Counted from the stretch's first letter, positions 7,339 through 13,440 are shown. The stretch is DNA of 13,440 nt from DASVEE01 sp036399695 (GCA_036399695.1 DASWMP010000085.1:1-13440), one strand, 5' to 3'. Numbers and translations are program-made. The notes: generated by a model not told the origin, from the letters alone.

Positions 7339-7454
7339 GCCTGCTCCTTCTTGTTTGCTGACGACTCTGATGAGGCGTGTTCATTTCCCAGGGGCCGCCG
7401 AGGAGAGGCGAAGGGAAAAAGTCGGTCGGACGGAACATGTCGTGTGGTGAGGCG

Positions 7455-7484
7455 AGTGTACGCTGACGTTTTTTCGACCGTCAA
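7455..7484 (-). promoter_or_regulatory. Sigma70-like recA promoter
   Basis: On the minus strand TTGACG (7484-7479) and TACACT (7460-7455) are separated by 18 bp. The match is 5 of 6 for -35 and 4 of 6 for -10. The predicted start near 7448 gives an untranslated leader of roughly 110 nt. No clear LexA operator overlaps it: GGAAC at 7434-7438 with ATGT beyond resembles only half of the GAAC-N4-GTTC form. Confidence 0.6.
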
Positions 7485-7543
7485 GAAATCGCCTGTAGAC
7501 GGGGGATATTGTGCACAAATTCTACAACCAGGAGAGTCCACGA

Positions 7544-7993
7544 ATGCTTTCGCTGCGAGCGGTTCTTTGTCTCTTTCTTCTCACCGCCTGTGCCGCTTCC
7601 CAGTCGACGGCACCGGACACGCCGTGGCGCGCGGAGCTGGCGACGAGCGGCGGCTTCTCCGGCCGTGGGCTCGGCAACCTCTCGATCGACTCGGACCGGA
7701 AGCTCACGCTCACGACGATGACGTCGAAGAGCTGCACGTTCGACGCGACGGCTGAGGAGCTCGCGACCTTCGGCCGGCTCGTCGGGACGGCCAACGCCGA
7801 GGGCTGGGCCGCCTCCTATGCGCCGGAGAACGAGTGCTGCGACCGCATCGAGTACCTGCTGACGGTCGACGAAGCGGGCAAAGTGGGGAAAACGCGCTGG
7901 ATCGACGATCCGAAACCGCTCCCGGCGGACGTGACGGCGCTCGCGCAGGCTTTCGCGAAGCTCCGGGAGACGTACGCGCCACGCTGCCGGTAG
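7544..7993 (+). CDS. Small lipoprotein with emfourin-like sequence pattern
   Basis: The 149-residue product has a lipoprotein signal: MLSLR, a hydrophobic core, then the lipobox LTAC with Cys16. It should be lipid-anchored on the outside of the inner membrane or on the outer membrane. The mature part has TSGGFSGRG (34-42), a short beta-rich stretch, a helical segment around 69-85, an acidic loop with ENECCD (95-100), a DRIEYLLTVDEAGK strand (100-113) and a C-terminal helix ending APRCR. Cysteines 64, 98, 99 and 148 could form disulphides. The order SGGF, an Asp-led strand, an L-x2-L helix, D-x2-Y-x-L-x-V and a terminal helix recalls emfourin, a proteinaceous inhibitor of M4 metalloproteases. 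This is pattern similarity only. ATG 7544 follows AGGAG (7530-7534) with 9-nt spacing. The frame extends back to 7511, but that start has no ribosome binding site and would spoil the signal. It is divergent from recA. Confidence 0.8.
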   Translation: MLSLRAVLCLFLLTACAASQSTAPDTPWRAELATSGGFSGRGLGNLSIDSDRKLTLTTMTSKSCTFDATAEELATFGRLVGTANAEGWAASYAPENECCDRIEYLLTVDEAGKVGKTRWIDDPKPLPADVTALAQAFAKLRETYAPRCR

Positions 7994-8049
7994 GCGAAAT
8001 CGCTTCCGGAGTGACGGCACCACGTTGAACGTGATCGCGCTTCGTCCAG

Positions 8050-8217
8050 GAGTGTCGCGTTTTGCGTTTGGAGTGCCGCGCGAGCGGTTTGGAGCGTCGT
8101 GCGATCGCTTTTTAGTGCCGCGCGATCAGCTTTGAGTGTCGTGCGATCGTTTTCGAGTGTCGCGCGAGCGGTTTCGAGTGTCGCGCAAGACTCTACGAGC
8201 GATGCGCGACCCTTTTC
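8050..8217. repeat. 21-bp minisatellite, eight units
   Basis: Units begin at 8050, 8071, 8092, 8113, 8134, 8155, 8176 and 8197, with a ninth partial unit at 8218; the spacing is exactly 21 bp throughout. A typical unit opens with GAGTGTCGCGCGA and closes with GCGGTTTC or ATCGTTTTC; units differ at several positions. It sits between the lipoprotein gene and the membrane/spermidine-synthase gene and ends next to the latter's candidate -10. Read on the minus strand, each unit encodes seven residues (for example TLENDRT, TLKADRA, ALKSDRT). Confidence 0.92.
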
Positions 8218-8227
8218 GAGCATCGGC

Positions 8228-8233
8228 TACACT
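8228..8233 (+). promoter_or_regulatory. Candidate -10 element (TACACT) for a leaderless transcript
   Basis: TACACT ends 8 nt before the GTG at 8242, so the transcript should start at or one or two bases before the start codon. The same hexamer serves as the recA -10. The expected -35 region lies in the 21-bp minisatellite and shows no good consensus match. Confidence 0.4.
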
Positions 8234-8241
8234 CCCCGGCC

Positions 8242-11200
8242 GTGACTCATCACCGCTGGAAGGTTGCGGGGCTCCTCTTCTTCTCCGGCATGTGCGCGCT
8301 CGTCTATCAGACGGCGTGGCTGCGGCAGTTCCGGCTCATTTTCGGTGCCTCGACGTTCGCGACGGGCGCCGTGCTGGCCATCTTCATGGCCGGACTGGGT
8401 CTCGGCAGTGCGCTCCTCGGCCGACGCGCCGACCGCGAGGAGCGGCCGCTGGCCTGGTACGCAAAGCTCGAGCTGCTCATCGCTCTCAGCGCGGCCGTCT
8501 CGCCCCTTTTGCTCTGGCTCGTGGCGAAAATCTACTTCGCCGTGGGCGGCTCACTGACGCTCGGCCTCGGCGGCGCCAGCGTCGTCCGGCTCCTGCTGGC
8601 GGTGCTCGTCCTGGCGGTACCGACCATCCTGATGGGCGGAACGCTGCCGGCAGCGGCGCGTGCCGCGGAGACGGGGGAGGACGGCGGCCGCCGCGCCGTG
8701 GCCCTGCTGTACGGCATCAATACCCTGGGCGCCGTGGCCGGGGCGCTGCTCTCGACGTTCTACCTGCTGGAGCTCTTCGGAAACCGGCAGACGCTCTTCG
8801 CCGCGGTGCTCGTCAACCTCCTCGTGGCCCTGGTGGCGCGCTCGATGTCCGCGTCCGGCGGAACCGCGACGCAGCCGCCCGCTGAAACGACGACAGCGCA
8901 TCCCATCGCCGAAGCGCGCGTCCCGCGCAACGTCGTCTACGCCTCCGCGGCCATCGTCGGCTTCGCCTTCCTGCTGATGGAGCTGGTCTGGTACCGGCTG
9001 CTCTCCCCGATCCTCGGCGGGACGACGTACATGTTCGGCCTGATCCTGGCCATTGCCCTCTTCGGCATCGGCACGGGCGGCGCGGCGTATGCGCTGCTGC
9101 GCGGGGGCCGCCGGGCGACGGCCGGTGGCTTCGCGCTTACCTGCAGCCTGGAGGCGCTGGCGATCGTGATCCCGTTCGCCGTCGGTGACCGGCTGGCGAT
9201 CTTCACGACGGCGCTGCATCCGCTCGGCGTCCTCGGATTCGGCGGCCACCTGCTGACGTGGACGATCGTCACGTTCTTCGTCGTCTTCCCCGCCGCTTTC
9301 ATCTCGGGCATTCAGTTTCCGCTGCTGATCGCGCTGCTCGGGACCGGACGGGAGAACGTCGGCCGCCAGGTCGGTGCCGCCTACGCCTGGAACACCGCCG
9401 GTGCGATCGCCGGCTCGCTGGCCGGCGGCTTCGGCCTGATGCCGCTGCTGACGGCGCCCGGCTGCTGGCGGCTCGTGGCGGCGCTGCTCGCGGCGCTGGG
9501 GTTGTTCGCCGCGACCTTCGCATTGAGGGAACGGTCGCGGACCTTCGCCTTCGCGTCGCTGTTCGCCGCGGTCCTGACGGTGGCGGCGCTCTTCGCGAAC
9601 GGGCCGTCCGCGGTGTGGCGTCACGCCGGCATCGGCGTCGGACGCGGCCCGGTGATCGACAATCGCAATGAGGTCCGCCAGTGGATGACGGCGGCGCGCC
9701 GCGGGATCATCTGGGAGGCCGAAGGGCGCGAGAGCAGCGTCGCGCTGTCGAATGCCGAGGATATGGCGTTCATCGTCAACGGCAAGTCGGATGGAGCGGC
9801 GCGGGGAGATGCCGGGACGCAGATCATGTGCGGCTTCATCGGGGCGATGCTCCATCCCCGTCCGTCGAAGTCGCTGGTGATCGGCCTGGGCACGGGCAGC
9901 AGCGCCGGCTGGCTCGCGCGGGTGCCGACGATGAAGCGGGTGGACGTGGTGGAACTGGAGCCGGCGGTGCTCGAGGTGGCACGCGTCTGCGATCCGGTGA
10001 ACGGCGGCGCGCTCCGCAACCCGAAGCTGCACGTCACGATCGCCGACGCACGCGAAGTGCTGCTGGCGACGCGGGAGCGCTACGACCTGATCGCCTCGGA
10101 GCCGTCGAATCCCTACCGCGCCGGCGTGGCCAGTCTCTTCACCCGGGAGTTCTACGAGGCGGTCGGCGAGCGGCTGGAGCCGGGCGGCATGTTCCTGCAG
10201 TGGGTGCAGACGTACTCGATCGACAACGCCACGTTCCGGACGATCTACGCGACGCTGCTGCGCGTCTTCCCCTACGTCGAAGCGTGGCGGACGACGCAGG
10301 GGGACGTGGTGCTCGTGGCTTCGAAGAAGCCGGTGGTCTACGACGCCGCGCTGCTGCGGAGCCGCATGACGAGCGAGCCGTATCGCACGGCCGTGCACAA
10401 CGCGTGGCGCGTGGAGACGGCGGAAGGCTTCGTCTCCCGCATGATCGCGAACGACGAGTTCGCACGCCTCGCCGCGGCGGAAGCGCTGGACATCAATACC
10501 GACGACCGGACCGTGATCGAATTCGGGTTCGCCCGCACGCTGGCGACGAGCGCGAACCTGCTGACGGAGCTCGCCTCCTCTGCCACGCGCCTCGGGCTCG
10601 ACCGTCCGCGCCACGTGCGCGGCGCGCTCGACTGGCAGCAGGTCGCGAACAATCGCGTCTCGATCGTCAGCCCGCGCCCGCCGTTCCCGCCGGCGAACAG
10701 CGGCGACGTTTCGACGACGGCGATGTCGTTCGCCACGCGCGGCGACGACGCGGCGCTGCCGTACATCGAGGCCCTGCGTCAGTGGCAGCCGGTCGAGGCC
10801 GAGGCGATCCTCGGCATCCTGCGGGCGAAGCAGAATCATGGGGACGAAGCGGCCGTGCACTTCGAGCGGGCGTTCCTCGCCTTCCGCCGCGATCCCTGGC
10901 CGAACCTGCGCATCATGGACACGGCGCTCGATCACCTGGTGACGATCGGACGCGGCGACCGGCGGCACACGGCGCGGCTCTACGACGCGGTGTCGCAGCC
11001 GTTCGCCATGCGCCTGCTGCAGGACTACCGGCTGCACGCGAAGGTGTTCCTCGCGCAGACGCTCGGCGACTGTTCGCCGCAGACGATCGCGGCGCTGCAG
11101 GAGCTGGAGCCGAACGCGCCGTGGCTCCATCCGATGCTGGCGCTGCGGGCGAAGTGCTATGCGGACGGCGACGCGAGCGAGCAGGCCTGGCGCGACTTCA

Positions 11201-11274
11201 ACGACTTCTCGGCCGGCGAGGCCGCGCCGCTCGTCACGAAACCAGTGCTCCGAGGACCTCCCGGATCTTCCTGA
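8242..11274 (+). CDS. Fused multi-spanning membrane / spermidine-synthase-like protein
   Basis: The 1010-residue product matches proteins annotated as fused MFS/spermidine synthase. Residues 8-200 and 230-452 hold about eleven to thirteen hydrophobic segments; the opening FFSGMCALVYQTAWLRQ (13-29) and FMAGLGLGSALLGRRAD (48-64) are typical. A linker precedes a cytoplasmic Rossmann methyltransferase/aminopropyltransferase-like domain (about 470-700) with SAM-type motif GLGTGSSAGWL (548-558), VELEP (570-574), ADARE (601-605) and SEPSNPYRAG (619-628). Authentic spermidine synthases have a catalytic Asp in the YD-x-I-x-x-D segment; here that site reads SEPSNP, so aminopropyl transfer is doubtful. 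Residues 700-1010 are helical, with an alanine-rich repeat-like section that may resemble TPRs. GTG 8242 is chosen because the first membrane segment precedes any later ATG. No Shine-Dalgarno is visible. The 3' end overlaps udgX by 41 bp, tail to tail. The substrate is unknown. Confidence 0.88.
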   Translation: MTHHRWKVAGLLFFSGMCALVYQTAWLRQFRLIFGASTFATGAVLAIFMAGLGLGSALLGRRADREERPLAWYAKLELLIALSAAVSPLLLWLVAKIYFAVGGSLTLGLGGASVVRLLLAVLVLAVPTILMGGTLPAAARAAETGEDGGRRAVALLYGINTLGAVAGALLSTFYLLELFGNRQTLFAAVLVNLLVALVARSMSASGGTATQPPAETTTAHPIAEARVPRNVVYASAAIVGFAFLLMELVWYRLLSPILGGTTYMFGLILAIALFGIGTGGAAYALLRGGRRATAGGFALTCSLEALAIVIPFAVGDRLAIFTTALHPLGVLGFGGHLLTWTIVTFFVVFPAAFISGIQFPLLIALLGTGRENVGRQVGAAYAWNTAGAIAGSLAGGFGLMPLLTAPGCWRLVAALLAALGLFAATFALRERSRTFAFASLFAAVLTVAALFANGPSAVWRHAGIGVGRGPVIDNRNEVRQWMTAARRGIIWEAEGRESSVALSNAEDMAFIVNGKSDGAARGDAGTQIMCGFIGAMLHPRPSKSLVIGLGTGSSAGWLARVPTMKRVDVVELEPAVLEVARVCDPVNGGALRNPKLHVTIADAREVLLATRERYDLIASEPSNPYRAGVASLFTREFYEAVGERLEPGGMFLQWVQTYSIDNATFRTIYATLLRVFPYVEAWRTTQGDVVLVASKKPVVYDAALLRSRMTSEPYRTAVHNAWRVETAEGFVSRMIANDEFARLAAAEALDINTDDRTVIEFGFARTLATSANLLTELASSATRLGLDRPRHVRGALDWQQVANNRVSIVSPRPPFPPANSGDVSTTAMSFATRGDDAALPYIEALRQWQPVEAEAILGILRAKQNHGDEAAVHFERAFLAFRRDPWPNLRIMDTALDHLVTIGRGDRRHTARLYDAVSQPFAMRLLQDYRLHAKVFLAQTLGDCSPQTIAALQELEPNAPWLHPMLALRAKCYADGDASEQAWRDFNDFSAGEAAPLVTKPVLRGPPGSS

Positions 11275-11863
11275 GGTCGTCGACGAAGCGTTCACGCTCC
11301 AGGCGGCGCGCTTCGTCGGTGGGAGCGCGGAGGATGGACGACGGATGGACGGTCGCCGTGACGTACTCGGCGAGCGGCGACTCCACGAACTCCCCCCGCT
11401 GCGCCGTGACCTTGAACTTCGGCCCGATGACCGCCTGCGCCGCGGTGGCGCCGAGGCAGATGATCGCTTTCGGTTTGATCACGCCGATCTCAGCCTCGAG
11501 CCAGGGACGGCAGGCCGTGATCTCGCCGGCATTCGGCTTCTTGTGAATGCGCCTCTTGCCGCGCGGCTCCCATTTGAAGTGTTTCACCACGTTCGTGACG
11601 TAGACCTTGGAGCGGTCGATGCCTGCTTCGTCGAGCGCTTTGTCCAGCAACGCCCCGGCCGGCCCGACGAAGGGGCGGCCTTCCAGATCTTCCTTGTCGC
11701 CCGGCTGCTCGCCGATGAAGAGGACCTCTGCCTTCTGCAGCCCCTCACCGAAGACGGTCTGGGTGCCGGTCTTCCAGAGATCGCAGGCTTTGCACTCCGC
11801 CGCCACCGCCCGCAGCTTGTTGAGCGTGGGGCGGGGCGGGATCAGCGGGGCGGCGGTGGTCAT
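11234..11863 (-). CDS. udgX: UdgX-type uracil-DNA glycosylase (Fe-S, uracil-DNA cross-linking)
   Basis: The 209-residue product belongs to the family 4-related Fe-S uracil-DNA glycosylases. Cys24, Cys27, Cys118 and Cys136 match the [4Fe-4S] ligand spacing. Motif A reads GEQPGD (51-56), where family 4 normally has GEAPG; the distinctive loop KRRIH (103-107) and HPSSILR (173-179) follow. GEQPG plus KRRIH are the hallmarks of UdgX, first described in Mycobacterium smegmatis. There the loop His (His109) becomes covalently bonded to the abasic deoxyribose after uracil excision, leaving a stable protein-DNA cross-link. His107 is the equivalent here. The frame is open up to 12463, but the extension is low-complexity Arg-rich sequence antisense to the next gene, so I start at ATG 11863, which gives a family-typical length. 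No Shine-Dalgarno or clear -10 is visible. It lies 149 bp downstream of the ATP-grasp-like gene on the same strand. Confidence 0.92.
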   Translation of the reverse strand: MTTAAPLIPPRPTLNKLRAVAAECKACDLWKTGTQTVFGEGLQKAEVLFIGEQPGDKEDLEGRPFVGPAGALLDKALDEAGIDRSKVYVTNVVKHFKWEPRGKRRIHKKPNAGEITACRPWLEAEIGVIKPKAIICLGATAAQAVIGPKFKVTAQRGEFVESPLAEYVTATVHPSSILRAPTDEARRLERERFVDDLRKIREVLGALVS

Positions 11864-11906
11864 GTGCGCGGCGAGCCGCAAGAAGCGTGCAGGGATGGGG
11901 TGGTTT

Positions 11907-11994
11907 TTGGTTCTTGGTGCTGCGCTACGCGGACGGCCCCGTCCTGGCGAGCTCCCCCGCAAAGCAGAGCACCAACAACCAACAACCAACAACC
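11907..11994. repeat. Imperfect inverted repeat with CCAACAA tandem run
   Basis: Arms 11907-11926 and 11963-11982 are reverse complements at 17 of 20 positions, enclosing 36 nt. The right arm continues into about three tandem CCAACAA heptamers (11972-11994). It fills the gap between the ATP-grasp-like gene and udgX. No long T-run follows on the minus strand to make it a standard terminator, though attenuation is possible. Confidence 0.6.
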
Positions 11995-12012
11995 GAAAAC
12001 CAGCTCCTCGCG

Positions 12013-13209
12013 CTACGAGCTCGGCGACAGCCCCACCGACGACCCCACCCAGGTGAACTGCTTGTTGAAATCCACGCCCAGCATCTTGCCTCGGGAGAGG
12101 CGGACCAGGTTCTGGGCGAGGATCGGGCGGGATTCGTCGTCGGGGCGGAGGAACATCATGCGGATCTCGATCTTCACGCCGCCGCCGTCGGTGGCGCGGA
12201 GGGCGGGCTCGTACTCGATCTTCTCCTGGAGGCACCAGGCGTGGCGCTCGGCTTCCGGGATGGCCTCGACGTCGGCGCGGGTGGGGTCGACGTTGACGCC
12301 GCCGCCGGCGAAGGAGAAGAGCGGCTTGAGGACGTAGCGGGAGAGATCGTCGGGGATCTGCTCGAGCTCGGAGACGAAGGTGGCGCGCGGCACGGACGGG
12401 TGATCGAGGAACGGCAGCGAGTACTTCGACCAGACCCAGTACCAGTTCGGATGCGGAGCCCACTCGACGTCCAGCTCCTCGCGGTAATCGAAGGGCAGCT
12501 CGATGCGTTTGTTGATCAACTCATCGAAGACGACGCGGTTGTAGATCCGCTTCACGCGGTCGTTGCCGCGGAAGAGCTGCTTGCCGCGTTTGGTGAGGGA
12601 TGTCGGATCGACGGCATCGACGCCGAACAGCATCTTCGTCGCCGCGAAATCGACGGCGGTCTTCTGGCGCGGCGGGTCGATGTCCATGAGGATGACCTCG
12701 GCCGGATCGTGGTTGCCGACGATCGTCCGGCGGGCCAGCTCGAGGAAGCCGGCGCGGTCGTAGCCGGAGTACCAGCAGGACCATTCGTGGTCGAGGCCGT
12801 CCATGCGTTGGAGGGTCTCGGTCCAGACGTCGCGCTGGATCACCTGCAGGCTGGTGAGCGAGGGGAAGCCCTGCAGCTCGATCAGCTTCGGCACCAGCTC
12901 GTCCCCTTCCCGGACGACGGCAAAGTCGACCTGCGTAAAGGAGGGGAGCGTGTCCATGCCGGGGGTGTTCCATCGCTCCGGGATGGCGGCTTTCATCCGC
13001 TCGACGGTGGCAGGATCGGAGAGCTGCTCGACGATGGCGCGTGCGCCGTTGATGGCTTTTTGTTTGAAGTCGTCCGGCAGGAACAGCGGCGACTCGGCGA
13101 GCCGGAACTCGAACGGCAGGCCGATCCGCGCGGAAAGCTCGCGCTGATACGAGTCGTAGATTTCCTGCGTGAACTGTCGGTTGAAGAGCTCGCGGAAGCG
13201 CACGTCCAT
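12013..13209 (-). CDS. Uncharacterised protein resembling a circularly permuted ATP-grasp enzyme
   Basis: The function of this 398-residue soluble protein (no signal or membrane segment) is not recognised with certainty. Suggestive segments are YVLKPLFSFAGGGVNV (292-307), resembling the nucleotide-binding Lys/Gly-rich loop of ATP-grasp enzymes; WCLQEKIEYEP (325-335), like the hinge that contacts adenine; and KIEIRMMFL (346-354), like the following acidic strand. KLIELQGFPSL (108-118) lies well before these. It resembles the Glu/Asn metal-binding strand that normally comes last, which is why I suspect a circular permutation as in the glutathionylspermidine synthase-like and cyanophycin-neighbour ATP-grasp groups. 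If so it would ligate a carboxylate to an amine using ATP. LMDIDPPRQKT (174-184) is a further conserved-looking block. ATG 13209 has no Shine-Dalgarno; TAATCT lies 8 nt upstream. udgX follows 149 bp downstream. A simple hypothetical protein remains possible. Confidence 0.8.
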   Translation of the reverse strand: MDVRFRELFNRQFTQEIYDSYQRELSARIGLPFEFRLAESPLFLPDDFKQKAINGARAIVEQLSDPATVERMKAAIPERWNTPGMDTLPSFTQVDFAVVREGDELVPKLIELQGFPSLTSLQVIQRDVWTETLQRMDGLDHEWSCWYSGYDRAGFLELARRTIVGNHDPAEVILMDIDPPRQKTAVDFAATKMLFGVDAVDPTSLTKRGKQLFRGNDRVKRIYNRVVFDELINKRIELPFDYREELDVEWAPHPNWYWVWSKYSLPFLDHPSVPRATFVSELEQIPDDLSRYVLKPLFSFAGGGVNVDPTRADVEAIPEAERHAWCLQEKIEYEPALRATDGGGVKIEIRMMFLRPDDESRPILAQNLVRLSRGKMLGVDFNKQFTWVGSSVGLSPSS

Positions 13210-13217
13210 GGCGGCGA

Positions 13218-13223
13218 AGATTA
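13218..13223 (-). promoter_or_regulatory. Candidate -10 element (TAATCT) for the ATP-grasp-like gene
   Basis: Minus-strand TAATCT ends 8 nt before ATG 13209, the same spacing as at the membrane/spermidine-synthase-like gene, and no ribosome binding site intervenes. The -35 region is C-rich with no consensus match. It is inferred from position and the repeated pattern in the window. Confidence 0.35.
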
Positions 13224-13248
13224 CTGCACGTTGCGGGCGCGGGGGGAG

Positions 13249-13396
13249 ATCTCGGAGTGCGGTGGCGCATAGGAAGGTTCAAAACGGAGTGCACACTCTC
13301 TGATGGCCTTCAAATCGGCGCCTGCGGGCGCGGACAGACAAGAGTGTCTGTCCCACATTGAATGCCAACTGCGCAGCATCTCGGAGTGCGGTGGCG
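13249..13396. repeat. 19-bp direct repeat pair flanking a REP-like unit
   Basis: ATCTCGGAGTGCGGTGGCG occurs at 13249-13267 and again at 13378-13396, identical over 19 bp and 129 bp apart. The pair brackets the REP-like unit at 13330-13358. The second copy runs directly into the palindrome at 13388-13407; the first does not (it continues CATAGG), so the first looks like a truncated copy of the same element. Confidence 0.75.
13330..13358. repeat. Second copy of the GGACAGACA REP-like hairpin
   Basis: These 29 bp are identical to 6132-6160. The unit contains the same perfect 9-bp stem (13332-13340 with 13345-13353) and the trailing CACAT. Here it is a single unit without the opposing arm found near recA. 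The two copies lie about 7.2 kb apart in unrelated intergenic regions. Confidence 0.9.
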
Positions 13397-13440
13397 AACG
13401 CCACCGCTCTGCTATACGTGTACAAGAGCGGTGGCGTTCG
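13388..13440. repeat. Overlapping palindromes with GCGGTGGCG core at the window edge
   Basis: GCGGTGGCG (13388-13396) pairs with CGCCACCGC (13399-13407) around AA. The segment 13395-13410 also pairs perfectly over 16 bp with 13425-13440 across a 14-nt loop. The sequence can therefore fold in two mutually exclusive ways. The right arm reaches the last base of the window, so the element probably continues beyond it. Confidence 0.85.

Noticed and set aside
7430..7446. LexA/SOS box near the recA promoter
   Set aside because: Only one half (GGAAC, ATGT) resembles the GAAC-N4-GTTC type; the other half fails, and no CTGT-N8-ACAG site is present.
7816..8223. 135-residue minus-strand gene containing the heptad repeat
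   Set aside because: Its second half is antisense to the lipoprotein gene, no ribosome binding site is evident and the heptads coincide exactly with a 21-bp minisatellite; kept only as an observation.
8551..11295. 914-residue minus-strand frame across the membrane/spermidine-synthase gene
   Set aside because: Arg/Glu/Gln-rich shadow of a clear plus-strand gene with membrane segments and SAM motifs; length is explained by scarcity of stop codons at high GC.
11234..12463. Longer 409-residue version of the udgX product
   Set aside because: The added N-terminal part is Arg/Pro-rich low-complexity sequence overlapping the next gene in another frame; the UdgX family starts near ATG 11863.
11887..13272. 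461-residue plus-strand frame opposite the ATP-grasp-like gene
   Set aside because: Antisense composition typical of a shadow frame (Val/Asp/Leu/Glu runs). The minus-strand frame has the more protein-like aromatic and hydrophobic pattern.

Overview
The window is GC-rich, gene-dense bacterial chromosome. It carries housekeeping genes (recA, hslVU, an RluA-family pseudouridine synthase) beside enzymes and exported proteins seen in large-genome soil-type bacteria. Very long spurious reading frames lie antisense to almost every gene, as expected at high GC. The mix of a fused multi-membrane-spanning/spermidine-synthase protein, a UdgX-type uracil-DNA glycosylase, a separate N-terminal-His S41 peptidase and dispersed palindromic repeats suggests Acidobacteriota or a similar high-GC Gram-negative phylum. 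This is an inference; there is no rRNA gene to settle it. No tRNA, rRNA, CRISPR array, insertion sequence or phage gene was found.

Layout. 1-131: window edge, nothing recognised. 132-1496 (-): succinate-semialdehyde dehydrogenase-type aldehyde dehydrogenase. 1728-3044 (+): secreted S41-family peptidase, divergent from it. 3112-5796 (-): a compact cluster transcribed as RluA-family pseudouridine synthase, hslV, hslU (16-bp gap, then a 4-bp ATGA overlap), making rRNA/tRNA modification and the HslVU protease. 5797-6261: a 465-bp repeat-rich gap with a 9-bp minisatellite, a 198-bp nested inverted repeat, a 66-bp REP-like palindrome and the recA terminator. 6262-7338 (-): recA, with a sigma70-like promoter about 120 bp upstream. 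7544-7993 (+): small lipoprotein with an emfourin-like sequence pattern. 8050-8217: a 21-bp minisatellite. 8242-11274 (+): 1010-residue fused membrane/spermidine-synthase-like protein, overlapping by 41 bp, tail to tail, the udgX gene (11234-11863, -). 12013-13209 (-): protein of unknown function resembling a circularly permuted ATP-grasp enzyme. 13210-13440: a second repeat cluster, including an exact 29-bp copy of the repeat seen near recA.

Common threads. DNA repair (recA, udgX) and protein quality control (hslVU) are the clearest functional themes, but the genes lie in several transcription units and do not form an obvious single system. Two features cut across the window. First, several genes lack a Shine-Dalgarno sequence and instead have a TANNNT hexamer 6-10 nt before the start codon, which suggests leaderless transcripts. 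Second, the intergenic gaps are loaded with several families of short palindromic and tandem repeats. I see no convincing new multi-gene defence or biosynthetic system. The best candidates for novelty are the udgX/ATP-grasp pair, the repeat families and the leaderless-start pattern.
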